Shown here: positions 1 through 11,566 of the stretch, in pieces
Layout of the letters: each line of letters opens with the position of its first letter
Numbering within the stretch: position 1 is the first letter of the stretch
NCBI GenBank assembly: GCA_029779845.1
Contig: JAKOZT010000035.1
Location: 1 to 64,000, forward strand
Direction of reading: 5' to 3'
DNA: 64,000 nt
DNA from: Pseudomonadota bacterium
GTDB taxonomy: Bacteria; Pseudomonadota; Gammaproteobacteria; Burkholderiales; Burkholderiaceae_C
The notes under the pieces: model-generated
What the model saw: only the letters and a program-made list of their open reading frames with translations
Told to the model about the DNA's origin: nothing
Databases searched by the model: none
Position numbers and translations under genes: made by a program

Positions 1-747
1 CTCGTCCAGTGACGGCTTCTTCATCATGTCGGCGAGCCCGCGGAAACGCCCCCAGTGGTAGGGTGCCGCACCGCCACCATGGGGAATGAGGAACTTCAGC
101 GTTGGGAAGTCCTTGAACAGATTGCCTTCGAGGCATTGCATGAAGGCGGTAGTATCGGCATTCAGATAGTGTGCTCCAGTGGTGTGGAAGCACGCGTTGC
201 AACTGGTGCTGACGTGGATCATCGCCGGGATGTCGTACTCGACCATCTTCTCGTAGATCGGGTACCAGTGGCGGTCGGTCAGCGGCGGGCTGGTCCAGTG
301 GCCGCCGGACGGGTCCGGGTTCAGGTTGATCGCGACGTTGCCGTACTGCTCGACGCACTTCACCAGCTCGGGAATGCAGGTCTTGGGGTCGACGCCGGGC
401 GACTGCGGCAGCATCGCCGCGGGGATGAAGTGATCGGGGAACAGCTGCGCGACGCGGAAGCAGAGCTCGTTGCAGATCGCCGCCCAGGTGCTCGACACCT
501 CGAAGTCGCCGATGTGGTGCGCCATGAAGCTGGCGCGCGGGCTGAACACCGTGAGGTCGCTGCCGCGCTCCTTCATCTTCGCCAGCTGGTTGCTGACGAT
601 GGTCTCGCGGATCTCGTCGTCGCTGAGCTTCAGCTCGCTCGCCTTCGGCCTGGCGGCCGGGTCCTTGATGCCGGCGATCTGGCGGTTGCGCCACTCTTCC
701 AGCGCCTTGGGCGCGGTGGTGTAGTGGCCGTGGATGTCGATGATCAT
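1..747 (-). CDS. ligJ: 4-oxalomesaconate hydratase-like amidohydrolase (partial, C-terminus outside window)
   Basis: The visible 249 residues start at MIIDIHGHYT, with the metal-binding His-x-His of the amidohydrolase TIM barrel at residues 6-8 and an HGGG motif further on. An SD-like CAGGAG lies just upstream of the ATG at 745-747. The family includes LigJ/PmdJ, which hydrates 4-oxalomesaconate in the protocatechuate 4,5-cleavage (or gallate) pathway in the cytoplasm. It is the last visible gene of a minus-strand set LysR > ModA-like > amidohydrolase, the arrangement of ring-cleavage clusters in Burkholderiales. The window cuts the protein before its C-terminal third. A decarboxylase of the same superfamily is the main alternative. 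Confidence 0.7.
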   Translation of the reverse strand, partial: MIIDIHGHYTTAPKALEEWRNRQIAGIKDPAARPKASELKLSDDEIRETIVSNQLAKMKERGSDLTVFSPRASFMAHHIGDFEVSSTWAAICNELCFRVAQLFPDHFIPAAMLPQSPGVDPKTCIPELVKCVEQYGNVAINLNPDPSGGHWTSPPLTDRHWYPIYEKMVEYDIPAMIHVSTSCNACFHTTGAHYLNADTTAFMQCLEGNLFKDFPTLKFLIPHGGGAAPYHWGRFRGLADMMKKPSLDE

Positions 748-777
748 CGGAATGCTCCTGGGGGATTCGTGGGTCGC

Positions 778-1473
778 TCAGGCCGGTTCCATGCCCTGGC
801 GGCGCTTGGCCTGCGCGGTCTCGGCCGAAGCGAAATACGCGAGCAGCGCACGCGCCGCCTCGGGCTGCGCCGAGGTCGTGCAGACGGCGGCGGAAAAGAC
901 CGTGTCGATCGCGATCGCGGCAGGCAGGTCGCCGACGAGATCAATGCCTGGCAGGTGGATCAGCTCCGAGCGCTGCTGGAAGCCGAGCGCCACCTCGCCA
1001 TTCGCGACCAGCGAGCCCACCGGCACGCCGGCGCGCGCCTGCACCAGCCGGCCTTCGAGCTGCGGCAAGAGACCCCAGCGCTCGAACAGCTTCAGCAAGG
1101 CCGTGCCGCTCGGGCCGGTCGAGTAGCCGATGCTCGGCGCGGCGAGCACGGCGGCTTTCACCGAGTCTTCGCTGGCCAGATCGGGCCGCGCCGCGCCGGC
1201 CTTGACCGCGACGGCCACGCCGGAGTGCACCAGGTCGACCACGCTGGCCGCCAGCACGTGGCCCGCGCCGGCGAGCCTGGCGATCGCGTCGGAGGCGAGG
1301 ATCACCACGTCGAAGGCCTCGCCCTCCGCCACGCGCCTGGCCGCATCGACGCCGCCCACCGATTCGATCGCCACCTCGACGCCGCTGCGCTGCGCGTAGG
1401 CGGCCGCCAGCTCGCCCAGCAGCGCGCGCGTGGCCATCGAGGAAATGCCGCTGAGGCGGGAGACGGAAGCCAT
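778..1473 (-). CDS. ModA-like substrate-binding domain protein, no signal peptide
   Basis: This 231-residue protein resembles periplasmic molybdate-binding (type 2 solute-binding) folds, with a GISSMATRALL start, an ESVGG element and FDVVILASDAI. It has no hydrophobic signal sequence; the N-terminus begins directly with the first beta-strand of the fold. It lies between a LysR regulator and a 4-oxalomesaconate hydratase-like gene, all on the minus strand with short gaps, so it probably belongs to aromatic-acid catabolism rather than molybdate uptake. A cytoplasmic ligand-binding or accessory role is inferred; its true function is unknown. The start at 1473 keeps the complete first strand. Confidence 0.65.
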   Translation of the reverse strand: MASVSRLSGISSMATRALLGELAAAYAQRSGVEVAIESVGGVDAARRVAEGEAFDVVILASDAIARLAGAGHVLAASVVDLVHSGVAVAVKAGAARPDLASEDSVKAAVLAAPSIGYSTGPSGTALLKLFERWGLLPQLEGRLVQARAGVPVGSLVANGEVALGFQQRSELIHLPGIDLVGDLPAAIAIDTVFSAAVCTTSAQPEAARALLAYFASAETAQAKRRQGMEPA

Positions 1474-1527
1474 GCCGGATTCTGCGGCGCGGCCCCGGCG
1501 CGGCCCTAGCGATCACCCCGCTAGCAG

Positions 1528-2463
1528 CTATCGCATCCTGTTATGGACGGCCAGCGGGGCCACGCTGCCCAGCACCAGCTCGCGCAGCAGCCGCGAGGCC
1601 TTCTCCAGCAGCGGCGTGGCCGGCTTGTGCGCCGACACCGCGATGCACAGCGTGCTGCGCAGCACGCTCTCGGCCAGCGGCCGCATGCGAAAGGCGGCGG
1701 CCTGCCCCGACACCGCGATCGCGCTGGGCGCCAGCACCGCGTGGCCGTGCCCGCTGCGCACCAGCTCGAGGATCGCGCTGACGCTCGACACCTCGTAGGC
1801 GATGTTCAGCTTCAGCCCGGCCAGCGCCGCCTGGGTTTCGAGCAGCTTGCGGATCGCGTGGCTGGGCTCGGGCAGCACCAGCGGCAGCGTCGCCAGCTCG
1901 GCGAAGGGCAGCGGCGCCGGCGCCTTGCGCGCCGCGCCGCGTGTCCTGCCTGCCGCGCTGACCAGGCACAGCGGCTCGTCGAGCACGTGCAGCGTCTCGA
2001 TCGCCGGGTTGGCATCCGGGTTGTGGATCAGCCCGAGGTCGACGCGCCCGGTCGAGATCCACTCGACGATGTGCGCCGACAGGCCCTCGACGATCGCCAG
2101 CCGCGCGCGCGGCAGGTGCTGCTTGAAGGCGTCGACCAGCGGCAGCGTCAGCATGCGGCCCATGCTGGGCGGCAGGCCGATGACGATGCGGCCGGTGGCC
2201 TCGCCGCGATTGGCGCTGATGTCCTCGCGCGCGTGCGCGACCAGCTGCAGGATGCTCACCGCGTGGTCGTAGAGGCGCTTGCCCGCCTCGGTGAGCAGCA
2301 CGCCGCGGCCGGTGCGCTGCAGCAGCGTCACGCGCAGGTCGGTTTCGAGCAGGCGCACCTGGCGGCTCAGCGCGGGCTGGGCCACGTCCAGCTCGATGGC
2401 GGCCTTGCTGAAGCTGCCCATCTCGGCAACGCGGACGAAGTAGCGCAGCTGGGTGAGGTTCAT
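1528..2463 (-). CDS. LysR-family transcriptional regulator
   Basis: This is a 311-residue regulator of normal LysR length. The winged helix-turn-helix is at residues 1-60 (MNLTQLRYFVRVAEMGSFSKAA, then AQPALSRQVRLLE), followed by a two-lobe effector-binding domain from about residue 90. It heads the minus-strand ring-cleavage genes, so it most likely controls them in response to an aromatic intermediate. The 109-bp gap to the divergent yifB at 2464-2572 should carry its operator, but I see no clear T-N11-A palindrome. Translation is taken from the ATG at 2461-2463 because the HTH begins there; the frame stays open further upstream, but without homology. Confidence 0.88.
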   Translation of the reverse strand: MNLTQLRYFVRVAEMGSFSKAAIELDVAQPALSRQVRLLETDLRVTLLQRTGRGVLLTEAGKRLYDHAVSILQLVAHAREDISANRGEATGRIVIGLPPSMGRMLTLPLVDAFKQHLPRARLAIVEGLSAHIVEWISTGRVDLGLIHNPDANPAIETLHVLDEPLCLVSAAGRTRGAARKAPAPLPFAELATLPLVLPEPSHAIRKLLETQAALAGLKLNIAYEVSSVSAILELVRSGHGHAVLAPSAIAVSGQAAAFRMRPLAESVLRSTLCIAVSAHKPATPLLEKASRLLRELVLGSVAPLAVHNRMR

Positions 2464-2572
2464 GCGGTGCGGAGGCTTGGCGGCGACTGTAGCGCACCCC
2501 CTTCGTGGTGCCCCCGCCGTGCGCCCGCGCGGGGGACAGACGCGCGCGGCGCGGCTTCGAACAATGCACCGC

Positions 2573-4087
2573 ATGTCGCTCGCCGTCGTCCACAGCCGCG
2601 CGCTCGATGCGCTGCGCTCGCCGCCCGTCACCGTCGAGGTGCACCTGGCCAATGGATTGCCCAGCGTCACGCTGGTCGGCCTGGCCGACACCGAGGTCAA
2701 GGAGGCGCGCGAGCGCGTGCGCGCCGCGCTGCAGACCAGCGGCCTGGCCTGGCCGGCCAACAAGCGCATCACGGTGAATCTCGCGCCGGCGGATCTGCCC
2801 AAGGAGTCGGGGCGTTTCGACCTGCCGATCGCCGTCGGCATCCTCGCCGCCAGCGGGCAGTTGGATGCGGACAAGCTGGCCGCCTTCGAGTTCGCCGGCG
2901 AGCTCTCGCTGGCCGGCGAGCTGCGCCCGGTGCGCGGCGCGCTGGCGATGGCGCTGGCCGCGGCGCAGGCCGGCGACGCACGCACGATGGTGCTGCCGGC
3001 CGCCAGCGCCGCGCAGGCCGCGCGCGTCGCCGGCGTGCGCGTGCTGGCAGCAGCGCATCTGCTCGACGTGGTGCGTGCCCTGCTGCCGGGCGATGCCGCC
3101 GAACCCTTGCCGGCGGCGCAGCCGCTGGCCGACGAAACACCGCCGCGCCGGCCCGAGCTGCGCGACGTGAAAGGCCAGGCCGGGGCCAAACGCGCGCTGG
3201 AGATCGCCGCCGCCGGCGGCCACGGCGTGCTGATGATCGGCCCGCCGGGCAGCGGCAAGTCGATGCTGGCGCGGCGTTTCGCCTCGCTGCTGCCGCCGCT
3301 GACGCACGACGAGGCGATCGAAGCCGCCGCGCTGCTCAGTCTCACCACGCACGCCGGCGTGCCGCGCTGGGGCGAGCGTCCCTTTCGCGCGCCGCACCAC
3401 AGCGCCTCGGCGGCCGCGCTGGTGGGCGGCGGCTCGCCGCCGCGGCCGGGCGAGATCTCGCTGGCGCACCACGGCGTGCTGTTCCTCGACGAGCTGCCCG
3501 AGTACCCGCGCAGCGCGCTCGAAGCGCTGCGCGAACCGCTGGAGACCGGCCACGTGACGATCTCGCGCGCCGCGCGGCAAAGCGACTTCCCGGCGCGCTT
3601 CCAGCTGATCGCGGCGATGAACCCGTGTCCGTGCGGCCACCTGGGCAGCCTGCTGCAAACCTGCCGCTGCACACCCGACGAAGCGGCGCGCTACCAGAGC
3701 CGGCTGAGCGGCCCGCTGCTGGACCGCATCGACCTGCAGGTGGAAGTGCCCGCGGTGCCGCTGGCCGCGCTGGGCAAGGCGCCCGACGGCGAAACCAGTG
3801 CCGCGATCGCCGCGCGCGTGGCGGCGGCGCGCGAGCGCGCCCTGCAGCGCCAGGGCGTGCTCAACCACGCGCTGGCCGGCGAGGCGCTGGAGCGCCACGC
3901 CGCGCTCGATGCTCGGGGCACGAGCTTTCTGGAGAGCGCCGCGCAGCGCCTCGGCTGGTCGGCGCGCGGCTACCACCGCACGCTGCGCGTGGCGCGCAGC
4001 ATCGCCGACCTGGCCGGCAGCGAGGCGATCCGGCTGGCCGCGCTGGCCGAGGCGATCCAGTACCGGCGCGTGCTCGTCACACGCTGA
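2573..4087 (+). CDS. yifB: YifB/ComM family Mg-chelatase-like AAA+ ATPase
   Basis: This 504-residue protein matches the usual YifB/ComM length of about 505. It has an N-terminal Lon-protease-like S5 fold (residues 1-165), then a Mg-chelatase ChlI-type AAA+ module with Walker A GPPGSGKS near residue 223, Walker B LFLDELPEY, and a C-terminal Mg_chelatase_C domain. ComM is a hexameric helicase that promotes branch migration during integration of transforming DNA. The start at 2573 (MSLAVVHSRALD) matches the family N-terminus. The CPCGHLG and CRCTP cysteines in the AAA module, typical of the family, are intact. Confidence 0.93.
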   Translation: MSLAVVHSRALDALRSPPVTVEVHLANGLPSVTLVGLADTEVKEARERVRAALQTSGLAWPANKRITVNLAPADLPKESGRFDLPIAVGILAASGQLDADKLAAFEFAGELSLAGELRPVRGALAMALAAAQAGDARTMVLPAASAAQAARVAGVRVLAAAHLLDVVRALLPGDAAEPLPAAQPLADETPPRRPELRDVKGQAGAKRALEIAAAGGHGVLMIGPPGSGKSMLARRFASLLPPLTHDEAIEAAALLSLTTHAGVPRWGERPFRAPHHSASAAALVGGGSPPRPGEISLAHHGVLFLDELPEYPRSALEALREPLETGHVTISRAARQSDFPARFQLIAAMNPCPCGHLGSLLQTCRCTPDEAARYQSRLSGPLLDRIDLQVEVPAVPLAALGKAPDGETSAAIAARVAAARERALQRQGVLNHALAGEALERHAALDARGTSFLESAAQRLGWSARGYHRTLRVARSIADLAGSEAIRLAALAEAIQYRRVLVTR

Positions 4088-4093
4088 GGACGT

Positions 4094-4639
4094 TCAACCC
4101 TGCGAAGCCGGCAGCGCGCGCAGCTTGCCGCCCTCGACGAGCACCCGCTCGCCGACACGCGCCGCGGCGGCCTGCTCGACGCTGCGCAGCGAGCCGTCGT
4201 CCATGCGCACCTTGACCACGTGCACCGTGGTGCTCTTCGAGCGCTTCTCGATCTCGTGGCCGGCCACGCCGCCGCCGATGGCGCCGAGCACCGTCATCGC
4301 CTTGCGGCCGTTGCCCCTGCCCACCTGGTTGCCGACCACCGCGCCGAGCACGCCGCCGGCGGCCGCGCCGACGCCGCTGCCTTCGCCCTTGCGCGTGACG
4401 GCCTGCACCGACTCGACCACGCCGCAGTCGTGGCAGGCGCTGGCCGGCGCCGCTTGTTGCGGTGCCGCGGCGAGCCTGGCCGCGGGCAGCGCCGCTTCCT
4501 TGGCCGGCACCGTCTGCGCGGCCGGCGCGGGCAGGCCGTTGCGCGCCAGCATGCCGGCGCCGGCGGCCAGCGAAGCGGCCGCCAGGATGCCGGCGATCAG
4601 CCAGACGGTGCGCGAGGGTGGGTTCGTCGTCGTGTTCAT
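4094..4639 (-). CDS. Glycine-zipper 2TM domain protein (SlyB/Rick_17kDa type)
   Basis: This 181-residue protein has an N-terminal membrane segment at about residues 11-31. An Ala/Pro-rich spacer and a CHDCG motif follow. The hallmark glycine zipper sits at residues 88-130 (GVGAAAGGVLGAVVGNQVG, then GAIGGGVAGHEIE). Glycine-zipper proteins insert into or span the envelope and are often linked to outer-membrane stability. The C-terminal 45 residues look like a small beta domain (VKVRMDDGSLR). It lies immediately 3' of the DUF1501 gene on the same strand, with a 4-bp gap, so it may be co-transcribed. It converges with yifB. Confidence 0.8.
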   Translation of the reverse strand: MNTTTNPPSRTVWLIAGILAAASLAAGAGMLARNGLPAPAAQTVPAKEAALPAARLAAAPQQAAPASACHDCGVVESVQAVTRKGEGSGVGAAAGGVLGAVVGNQVGRGNGRKAMTVLGAIGGGVAGHEIEKRSKSTTVHVVKVRMDDGSLRSVEQAAAARVGERVLVEGGKLRALPASQG

Positions 4640-4643
4640 CTGT

Positions 4644-6197
4644 TCAAGCAGGGTTCATGAACCCCAAGTCGCGGGTCGTGAAGTTTCGGAGGTTCGGGAA
4701 GACATCGAGCAACTGACTGTCACTGAGCCCGAACCACTTGCCCAGCGTCGCGCCGAGCTGGTCCACGGAAGTGGTCGGCAGCAGCGCGCCGTTGCCGAGC
4801 TGGTCGGGGCTGCTGTCGAAGTTGTTGTTGTTGGCGTTCTTGGTGCCGTACACCGGGAACGTTCCATACAGGTCGCCGCCGCGCACCGCGCCGCCGGCCA
4901 CGAAGTGGTGCGCGCCCCAGCCGTGGTCGGTGCCGTCGCCGTTGCTGGTGAAGGTACGGCCGAAGTCGCTGGCGGTGAAGGTGGTCACCTGGTTGCGCAG
5001 GCCCAAAGCGCCCAGCGTGTCGTCGAAGTAGCGCAGCGCATGCGCCAGGCGCGCCATCAGCTGCGCGTGGTTGGTGTTCTGCGCGTCGTGCGTGTCGAAG
5101 CCGCCCATGCTGACGAAGAACACCTGGCGCCTGGCGCCGATGTCGGCGCTGCCGCTGGCCTGGATGATGCGCGCCACCACCTGCAGTTGCTGCGCGAGCG
5201 GGTTGGCCACCGTGTTCGCCGTGTTGTTCGGGTCCGGGTAGCGCAGCTTGGGGTCGTTGGCGGCGTTGTAGTTGCCGCTGCCCGGCGGGGTGCCGAAGGG
5301 CGCGTCGCCGGCCGGCGCGAGCGCGTTGCGCAGCAGCGATTCGGCCTGCATCGAGCGCGCCGCCACCGCCGAGAGGTCGGCCTCCAGCAGGTGAGCGCCT
5401 CGCGTGGTCTGCACGATGCGCTCCATCGCCTGGCCCACCGCCAGCGAGCCGTACACCTGGCCGCTCGCGTTGGTGCCCAGGCGGATCGCGCCGCTGCTGC
5501 TGACCTGGTACTGGCGCACCTCGTTGCCCGACAGCCAGACGGCGTTGCCGCCCGCGCTGATCGAGGTGAACACCGCGCGCGAGTTCATCGAGGCGAGCAG
5601 GTCGCCCATGCGCCCGCCCCAGCCCAGCGTCGCGCCCTCGGGCTTGAACGACTGCCAGGTGTTCTGCTGGTCGTTGTGCGAGAACAGGCTCACCGGCCTG
5701 GGATGCGAGGCGGTGTTGTACTGCGCCTTGTCGGTGGGCAGGATCAGCGGGCCGACGTTGGGCAGGATGGCCAGGCGCTTGTCGCTGTCGAACATCGCCT
5801 GCAGCGTGCCCATCGCCGGGTGCAGCGCGAAGCTGCGGCCCTGCGTGCGCGTCGGCGCGATCGCCAGCACGCCGCCCAGGCGCGCCGGCGAGCCGTTGGC
5901 CGCGCCGCCGTTGATCGCGGTGCCCGGCGCGAGCAGCGCGATCGAATCGGGCGCCTGGTTGCGCAGCGCGGTGTAGTTGGCGAACGAGGTCGCATCCGTC
6001 GGCAGCACCATGTTGATGCTGTCGTTGCCGCCGAACAGGAAGATGCAGACGATCGCCTTGTAGTCGGAGGCGCTCTGCGCCGCCGCGGTGCCGATCGCCG
6101 AGAGGTTGAGCGCCAGCGGGGCGCCCGCCGCACCCAGCGCCGACATCACGCCGGCGTGGCGCAGGAACAGCCGGCGCGATGCGTTCATGGTGCTCAT
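4644..6197 (-). CDS. DUF1501 family secreted protein (Tat signal)
   Basis: The protein has an N-terminal twin-arginine signal (SRRLFLRHAG) with an AAAQS cleavage site. DUF1501 follows, with the motifs FLFGGNDSINMV, GGFDTHDAQN and SDFGRTFTSNGDGTDHGWGAHH, which resemble the metal-binding core of the alkaline phosphatase superfamily. The start at 6197 is preferred because a GGGGGGAAA Shine-Dalgarno lies 8 nt upstream. An in-frame ATG at 6218 overlaps the upstream stop. It is translated directly after the DUF1800 gene. DUF1501/DUF1800 pairs are widespread, but their role remains unclear; an exported complex is inferred. Confidence 0.87.
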   Translation of the reverse strand: MSTMNASRRLFLRHAGVMSALGAAGAPLALNLSAIGTAAAQSASDYKAIVCIFLFGGNDSINMVLPTDATSFANYTALRNQAPDSIALLAPGTAINGGAANGSPARLGGVLAIAPTRTQGRSFALHPAMGTLQAMFDSDKRLAILPNVGPLILPTDKAQYNTASHPRPVSLFSHNDQQNTWQSFKPEGATLGWGGRMGDLLASMNSRAVFTSISAGGNAVWLSGNEVRQYQVSSSGAIRLGTNASGQVYGSLAVGQAMERIVQTTRGAHLLEADLSAVAARSMQAESLLRNALAPAGDAPFGTPPGSGNYNAANDPKLRYPDPNNTANTVANPLAQQLQVVARIIQASGSADIGARRQVFFVSMGGFDTHDAQNTNHAQLMARLAHALRYFDDTLGALGLRNQVTTFTASDFGRTFTSNGDGTDHGWGAHHFVAGGAVRGGDLYGTFPVYGTKNANNNNFDSSPDQLGNGALLPTTSVDQLGATLGKWFGLSDSQLLDVFPNLRNFTTRDLGFMNPA

Positions 6198-6214
6198 CGA
6201 ATGTTTCCCCCCGC

Positions 6215-7972
6215 TCATTTCTGCACCTGGAATTCGGGCGACACCATCGTCAGGAACACCGCGGCGTTGACGCGCGTGCGCCTGGCGTTGTCGATCTGCG
6301 TCTGGTTGCTGCCGCTGCTGTTGAGCGCGGGAATCGCGATCGCGCCGACGGCCGTGGCGATCTCGGTCTTCAGCGCCTCGGGCATGCCGTCGCCGGGCAT
6401 CAGCTTGTCGGCCACCTGCTGCACCAGCTCGGCGGGCTTGTCGGCCAGCGCGATCTCGGCGGCGAAGTTGGGCTGCAGGTCGCGGCGCGCGACCTGCGCG
6501 CCGTTCACCGTGGCCGTGCCGCTGGCGCCGAAGCCGCCCGAGATGCCGTCGCGCATGTAGTTGACGTAGCCGGCCGCGGTGGTTTCCTGCGCCAGCGCCA
6601 TCTCGGGCGCCACCAGCCCGGCGGCGGCCGCCTGCGTGCCCGGCGCCACGTAGCCGGGGCGGTAGAAGTTGAAGACGGAGGGCGAGCGCATCGCCGTCTG
6701 GCCCAGCGAGCTGCCGGCGTTGTCGGTGTTGCCGACGCGGAAGCGTCCCGAATCCGATGCGTAGCCGAAGCCGCGCAGCAGCGCCGACAGCCGCAGCACC
6801 GGCTCGCGCAGCTTGCCGCTGCGATCCGACGTGGCGCGCGCCTCGGGGTGCAGCAGCACGGCTTTGACCACCGCCTTCATGTCGCCGCGCACGCCGGCGC
6901 CGTTGTTGGCGAAGGCCGCCGCCACCGCCGCCACGTAGGCCGGGCTCGGGTTGCTGGTGACCAGGCGCTGGATCAGCTGCCGGCCGATGAAGGGGCCGAC
7001 GTTGGGGTGGCCCGCCAGCGCGTCCAGCCCGGCCTTCAGGCTCGCCGCCGGGTCGGCCGTGCCCTGCGCGGCGATCGTGGTGCCGAGAAAGCTCTTCTCC
7101 TCGGTGGCGTGGTACTGCGGGTAGCCGACCATCGGCTTGGTCCAGCGCTCGGGGTCGCTGACGCCGCCGAGCGCGCCGTTGCCGAAGCAGGTGTTGGACA
7201 GATCGCCGCAGGCCCAGCTCCAGCCGGTGAAGACTTTCGCGAGGCCGGCGATGTCGGCCGGGCCGTAGGTCTCCTTGGCGGCGCCGTTGGCCTGCTTCAC
7301 CGAGCCGTCGTCGTTCAGCTCGACCAGGCCGATCGCGAACAGCTGCATCACCTCGCGCGCGTAGTTCTCGTCGGGCACGCGGCCGGTGCGCGTGTCGGCC
7401 TTGCGGTTGCGGATGCTGGTGAGGTAGGTGCCCATCATCGGGTGCAGCGACACCGCTTCGAGCAGCTCGCGGTAGGTGAGCGTGCCCTTCTCGCCCAGCA
7501 TGTCGAGGTAGTGCGCCACCGCGCGCGGCTGGTTGCCGACGTTGCCGTCGGCCAGCGAGATCACGAAGATCTGCGACAGCGCGAATGCGAGGCGCTGGCG
7601 CAGCTGGTCTTCGCCGGTCAGCGCGTGGCGCCAGAAGGCGTTGTAGACGCCGTCGGCGCCGATCGTCGCGCTGGTGTTGGTCGGGTCGGCGGCCTTCACC
7701 TCGGCGTCCTGCGCGTCCCAGAAAGCGCGGTTCGAGCTGGCCGGGCGCGCCAGCTGGTCGTCGATCCAGGCGCGGTAGCCGAGTGCCATCACGCGGTCGA
7801 TCTCGGCCGCGGTCGGGCCGAAGCTCGCCTGCGTGAGGAAACGCGCCGCCTCGGCGCGCGAGGCCGGCAGGCCGCCCGGCGCCTCGTCCTCCTTGGAGCC
7901 GCCGCAGGCGGCCAGCGCCAGCAGCGCCGCCGCGGCGACCAGCGCGCGGGCCCGGTTCCCCATCGTCGTCAT
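6215..7972 (-). CDS. DUF1800 family lipoprotein
   Basis: This 585-residue DUF1800 protein has a lipoprotein signal (LALAACGG, lipobox Cys near residue 22). Recognisable motifs are RFLTQASFGPT, the core SLHPMMGTYL and NYAREVMQLFAIGL, and near the C-terminus SPSVFNFYRPGY. An AGGGAG Shine-Dalgarno lies 6 nt before the ATG at 7970-7972. Its stop overlaps a possible start of the downstream DUF1501 gene, so the two are translationally coupled. Signal types differ (lipoprotein for this gene, Tat for the partner), so both act outside the cytoplasm. The biochemical role is not established. Confidence 0.88.
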   Translation of the reverse strand: MTTMGNRARALVAAAALLALAACGGSKEDEAPGGLPASRAEAARFLTQASFGPTAAEIDRVMALGYRAWIDDQLARPASSNRAFWDAQDAEVKAADPTNTSATIGADGVYNAFWRHALTGEDQLRQRLAFALSQIFVISLADGNVGNQPRAVAHYLDMLGEKGTLTYRELLEAVSLHPMMGTYLTSIRNRKADTRTGRVPDENYAREVMQLFAIGLVELNDDGSVKQANGAAKETYGPADIAGLAKVFTGWSWACGDLSNTCFGNGALGGVSDPERWTKPMVGYPQYHATEEKSFLGTTIAAQGTADPAASLKAGLDALAGHPNVGPFIGRQLIQRLVTSNPSPAYVAAVAAAFANNGAGVRGDMKAVVKAVLLHPEARATSDRSGKLREPVLRLSALLRGFGYASDSGRFRVGNTDNAGSSLGQTAMRSPSVFNFYRPGYVAPGTQAAAAGLVAPEMALAQETTAAGYVNYMRDGISGGFGASGTATVNGAQVARRDLQPNFAAEIALADKPAELVQQVADKLMPGDGMPEALKTEIATAVGAIAIPALNSSGSNQTQIDNARRTRVNAAVFLTMVSPEFQVQK

Positions 7973-8121
7973 GTTGTTCTCCCTGAGCATCGGGAGAATT
8001 CTTCGCGCCGCGTGACGGCGCCTGTCGCCAAAACGCGGCGGATGCGCAAGCTCTTTACACGCCGATGCACTCTGGCCGCGCGGCTGTGGCGGCGCGTGGT
8101 GAGCGAATGCAACCGCGGGGG

Positions 8122-10851
<2,730 letters not shown>

Positions 10852-10890
10852 CGCGAAGGCTCCAGCGGGGCGCAAATTGTAGGATGGGGC
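10852..10890. promoter_or_regulatory. Divergent promoter region between metH part 2 and OmpA-like lipoprotein
   Basis: This 39-bp gap must drive both directions. On the minus strand TACAAT (rc of 10876-10881) is a good -10. On the plus strand TAGGAT at 10880-10885 stands 5 nt before the ATG at 10891, the spacing typical of leaderless or nearly leaderless transcripts. The two -10 elements overlap. No B12 riboswitch fits in this space. The promoter assignment is inferred from sequence only. Confidence 0.4.
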
Positions 10891-11439
10891 ATGGCAAACC
10901 CCTCCCGCCTCCCGGGCGTGGCCCTGCTCCTGCTGCTGGGCGGGTGCTCGCTGCCCAAGACCACCGCGCCGCCGCTGCCGCCGCCGGTCAGCGCCGCGCC
11001 GCTGCCGGCCGCGCCCGCGGGCGCCTGGGCCTGGTCTTCCCAGATCGAATCGGCCGGCACGCGGCTGCGCGGCTCGCTCGGCGGCGGCGCCGAGGTGTCG
11101 CAGACCAGCGACCAGCGCCTGTGGATCGCGCTGCCCGGCGAAGCGGCGTTCGCCGCCGGGCGCAGCGCGGTGACACCCGCCGCCGGCGCCTGGCTCGACC
11201 AGATCGCCGCGTCGCTGCGCGGCCTGCCGCGCGCCGAGGTGCAGATCGTCGGCCCGGCCGACAAGCGCGGCGGCCAGAGCCTGGCGGTCGACCGCGCCGC
11301 CAGCGCGCGCGACTGGATGGTGATGCGCGGCGTGCCGGCGCGCCGCATGGCGGTGTCGGGCCCGGACGCGCGCGGCCGCGGCCTGGCCGCCGATGGCCGG
11401 CTGCACATCTTCGTCGGGGAAAAATCGACCCCGCCGTAG
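10891..11439 (+). CDS. OmpA-like domain lipoprotein
   Basis: This 182-residue protein has a lipoprotein signal ([12 protein letters not shown], lipid Cys near residue 19) and a Pro/Ala linker. The C-terminal region resembles a shortened OmpA/MotB peptidoglycan-binding domain ([20 protein letters not shown], then [23 protein letters not shown]). The usual Asp/Arg residues that bind diaminopimelate are only partly kept (VDRAASAR), so peptidoglycan binding is uncertain. It starts a two-gene plus-strand unit inserted between the two halves of metH. Outer-membrane location is inferred from the signal; the residue after Cys is Ser, not Asp. Confidence 0.75.
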   Translation: MANPSRLPGVALLLLLGGCSLPKTTAPPLPPPVSAAPLPAAPAGAWAWSSQIESAGTRLRGSLGGGAEVSQTSDQRLWIALPGEAAFAAGRSAVTPAAGAWLDQIAASLRGLPRAEVQIVGPADKRGGQSLAVDRAASARDWMVMRGVPARRMAVSGPDARGRGLAADGRLHIFVGEKSTPP

Positions 11440-11440
11440 C

Positions 11441-11470
11441 GCCTGCGGCGCTCCCCCCGAGGGGGCGCCG
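11441..11470. repeat. GC-rich palindromic intergenic element
   Basis: Directly after the lipoprotein stop, the imperfect palindrome GGCGCTCCCCC / GAGGGGGCGCC (11447-11469) can form a strong hairpin without a following T-tract. Very similar GCTCCCCC-GAGGGGGC elements occur between genes in comamonad and related genomes, as far as I remember. It could act as a transcript-end or stability element. Confidence 0.4.
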
Positions 11471-11566
11471 CCAGCGGCCCGGCCAAGCCGATTCCGCGGC
11501 GGCCGCGCGGGTCCGGCTCAAGGCGCGGGCCACATTGCCGAAATTCACGGCACGCTTTCGACTTCC

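Noticed and set aside
1528-3672. Very long minus-strand open frame extending from the LysR gene across yifB
   Set aside because: Only the part up to 2463 is LysR-like; the upstream stretch is the antisense of yifB and rich in Arg/Ala, an effect of high GC.
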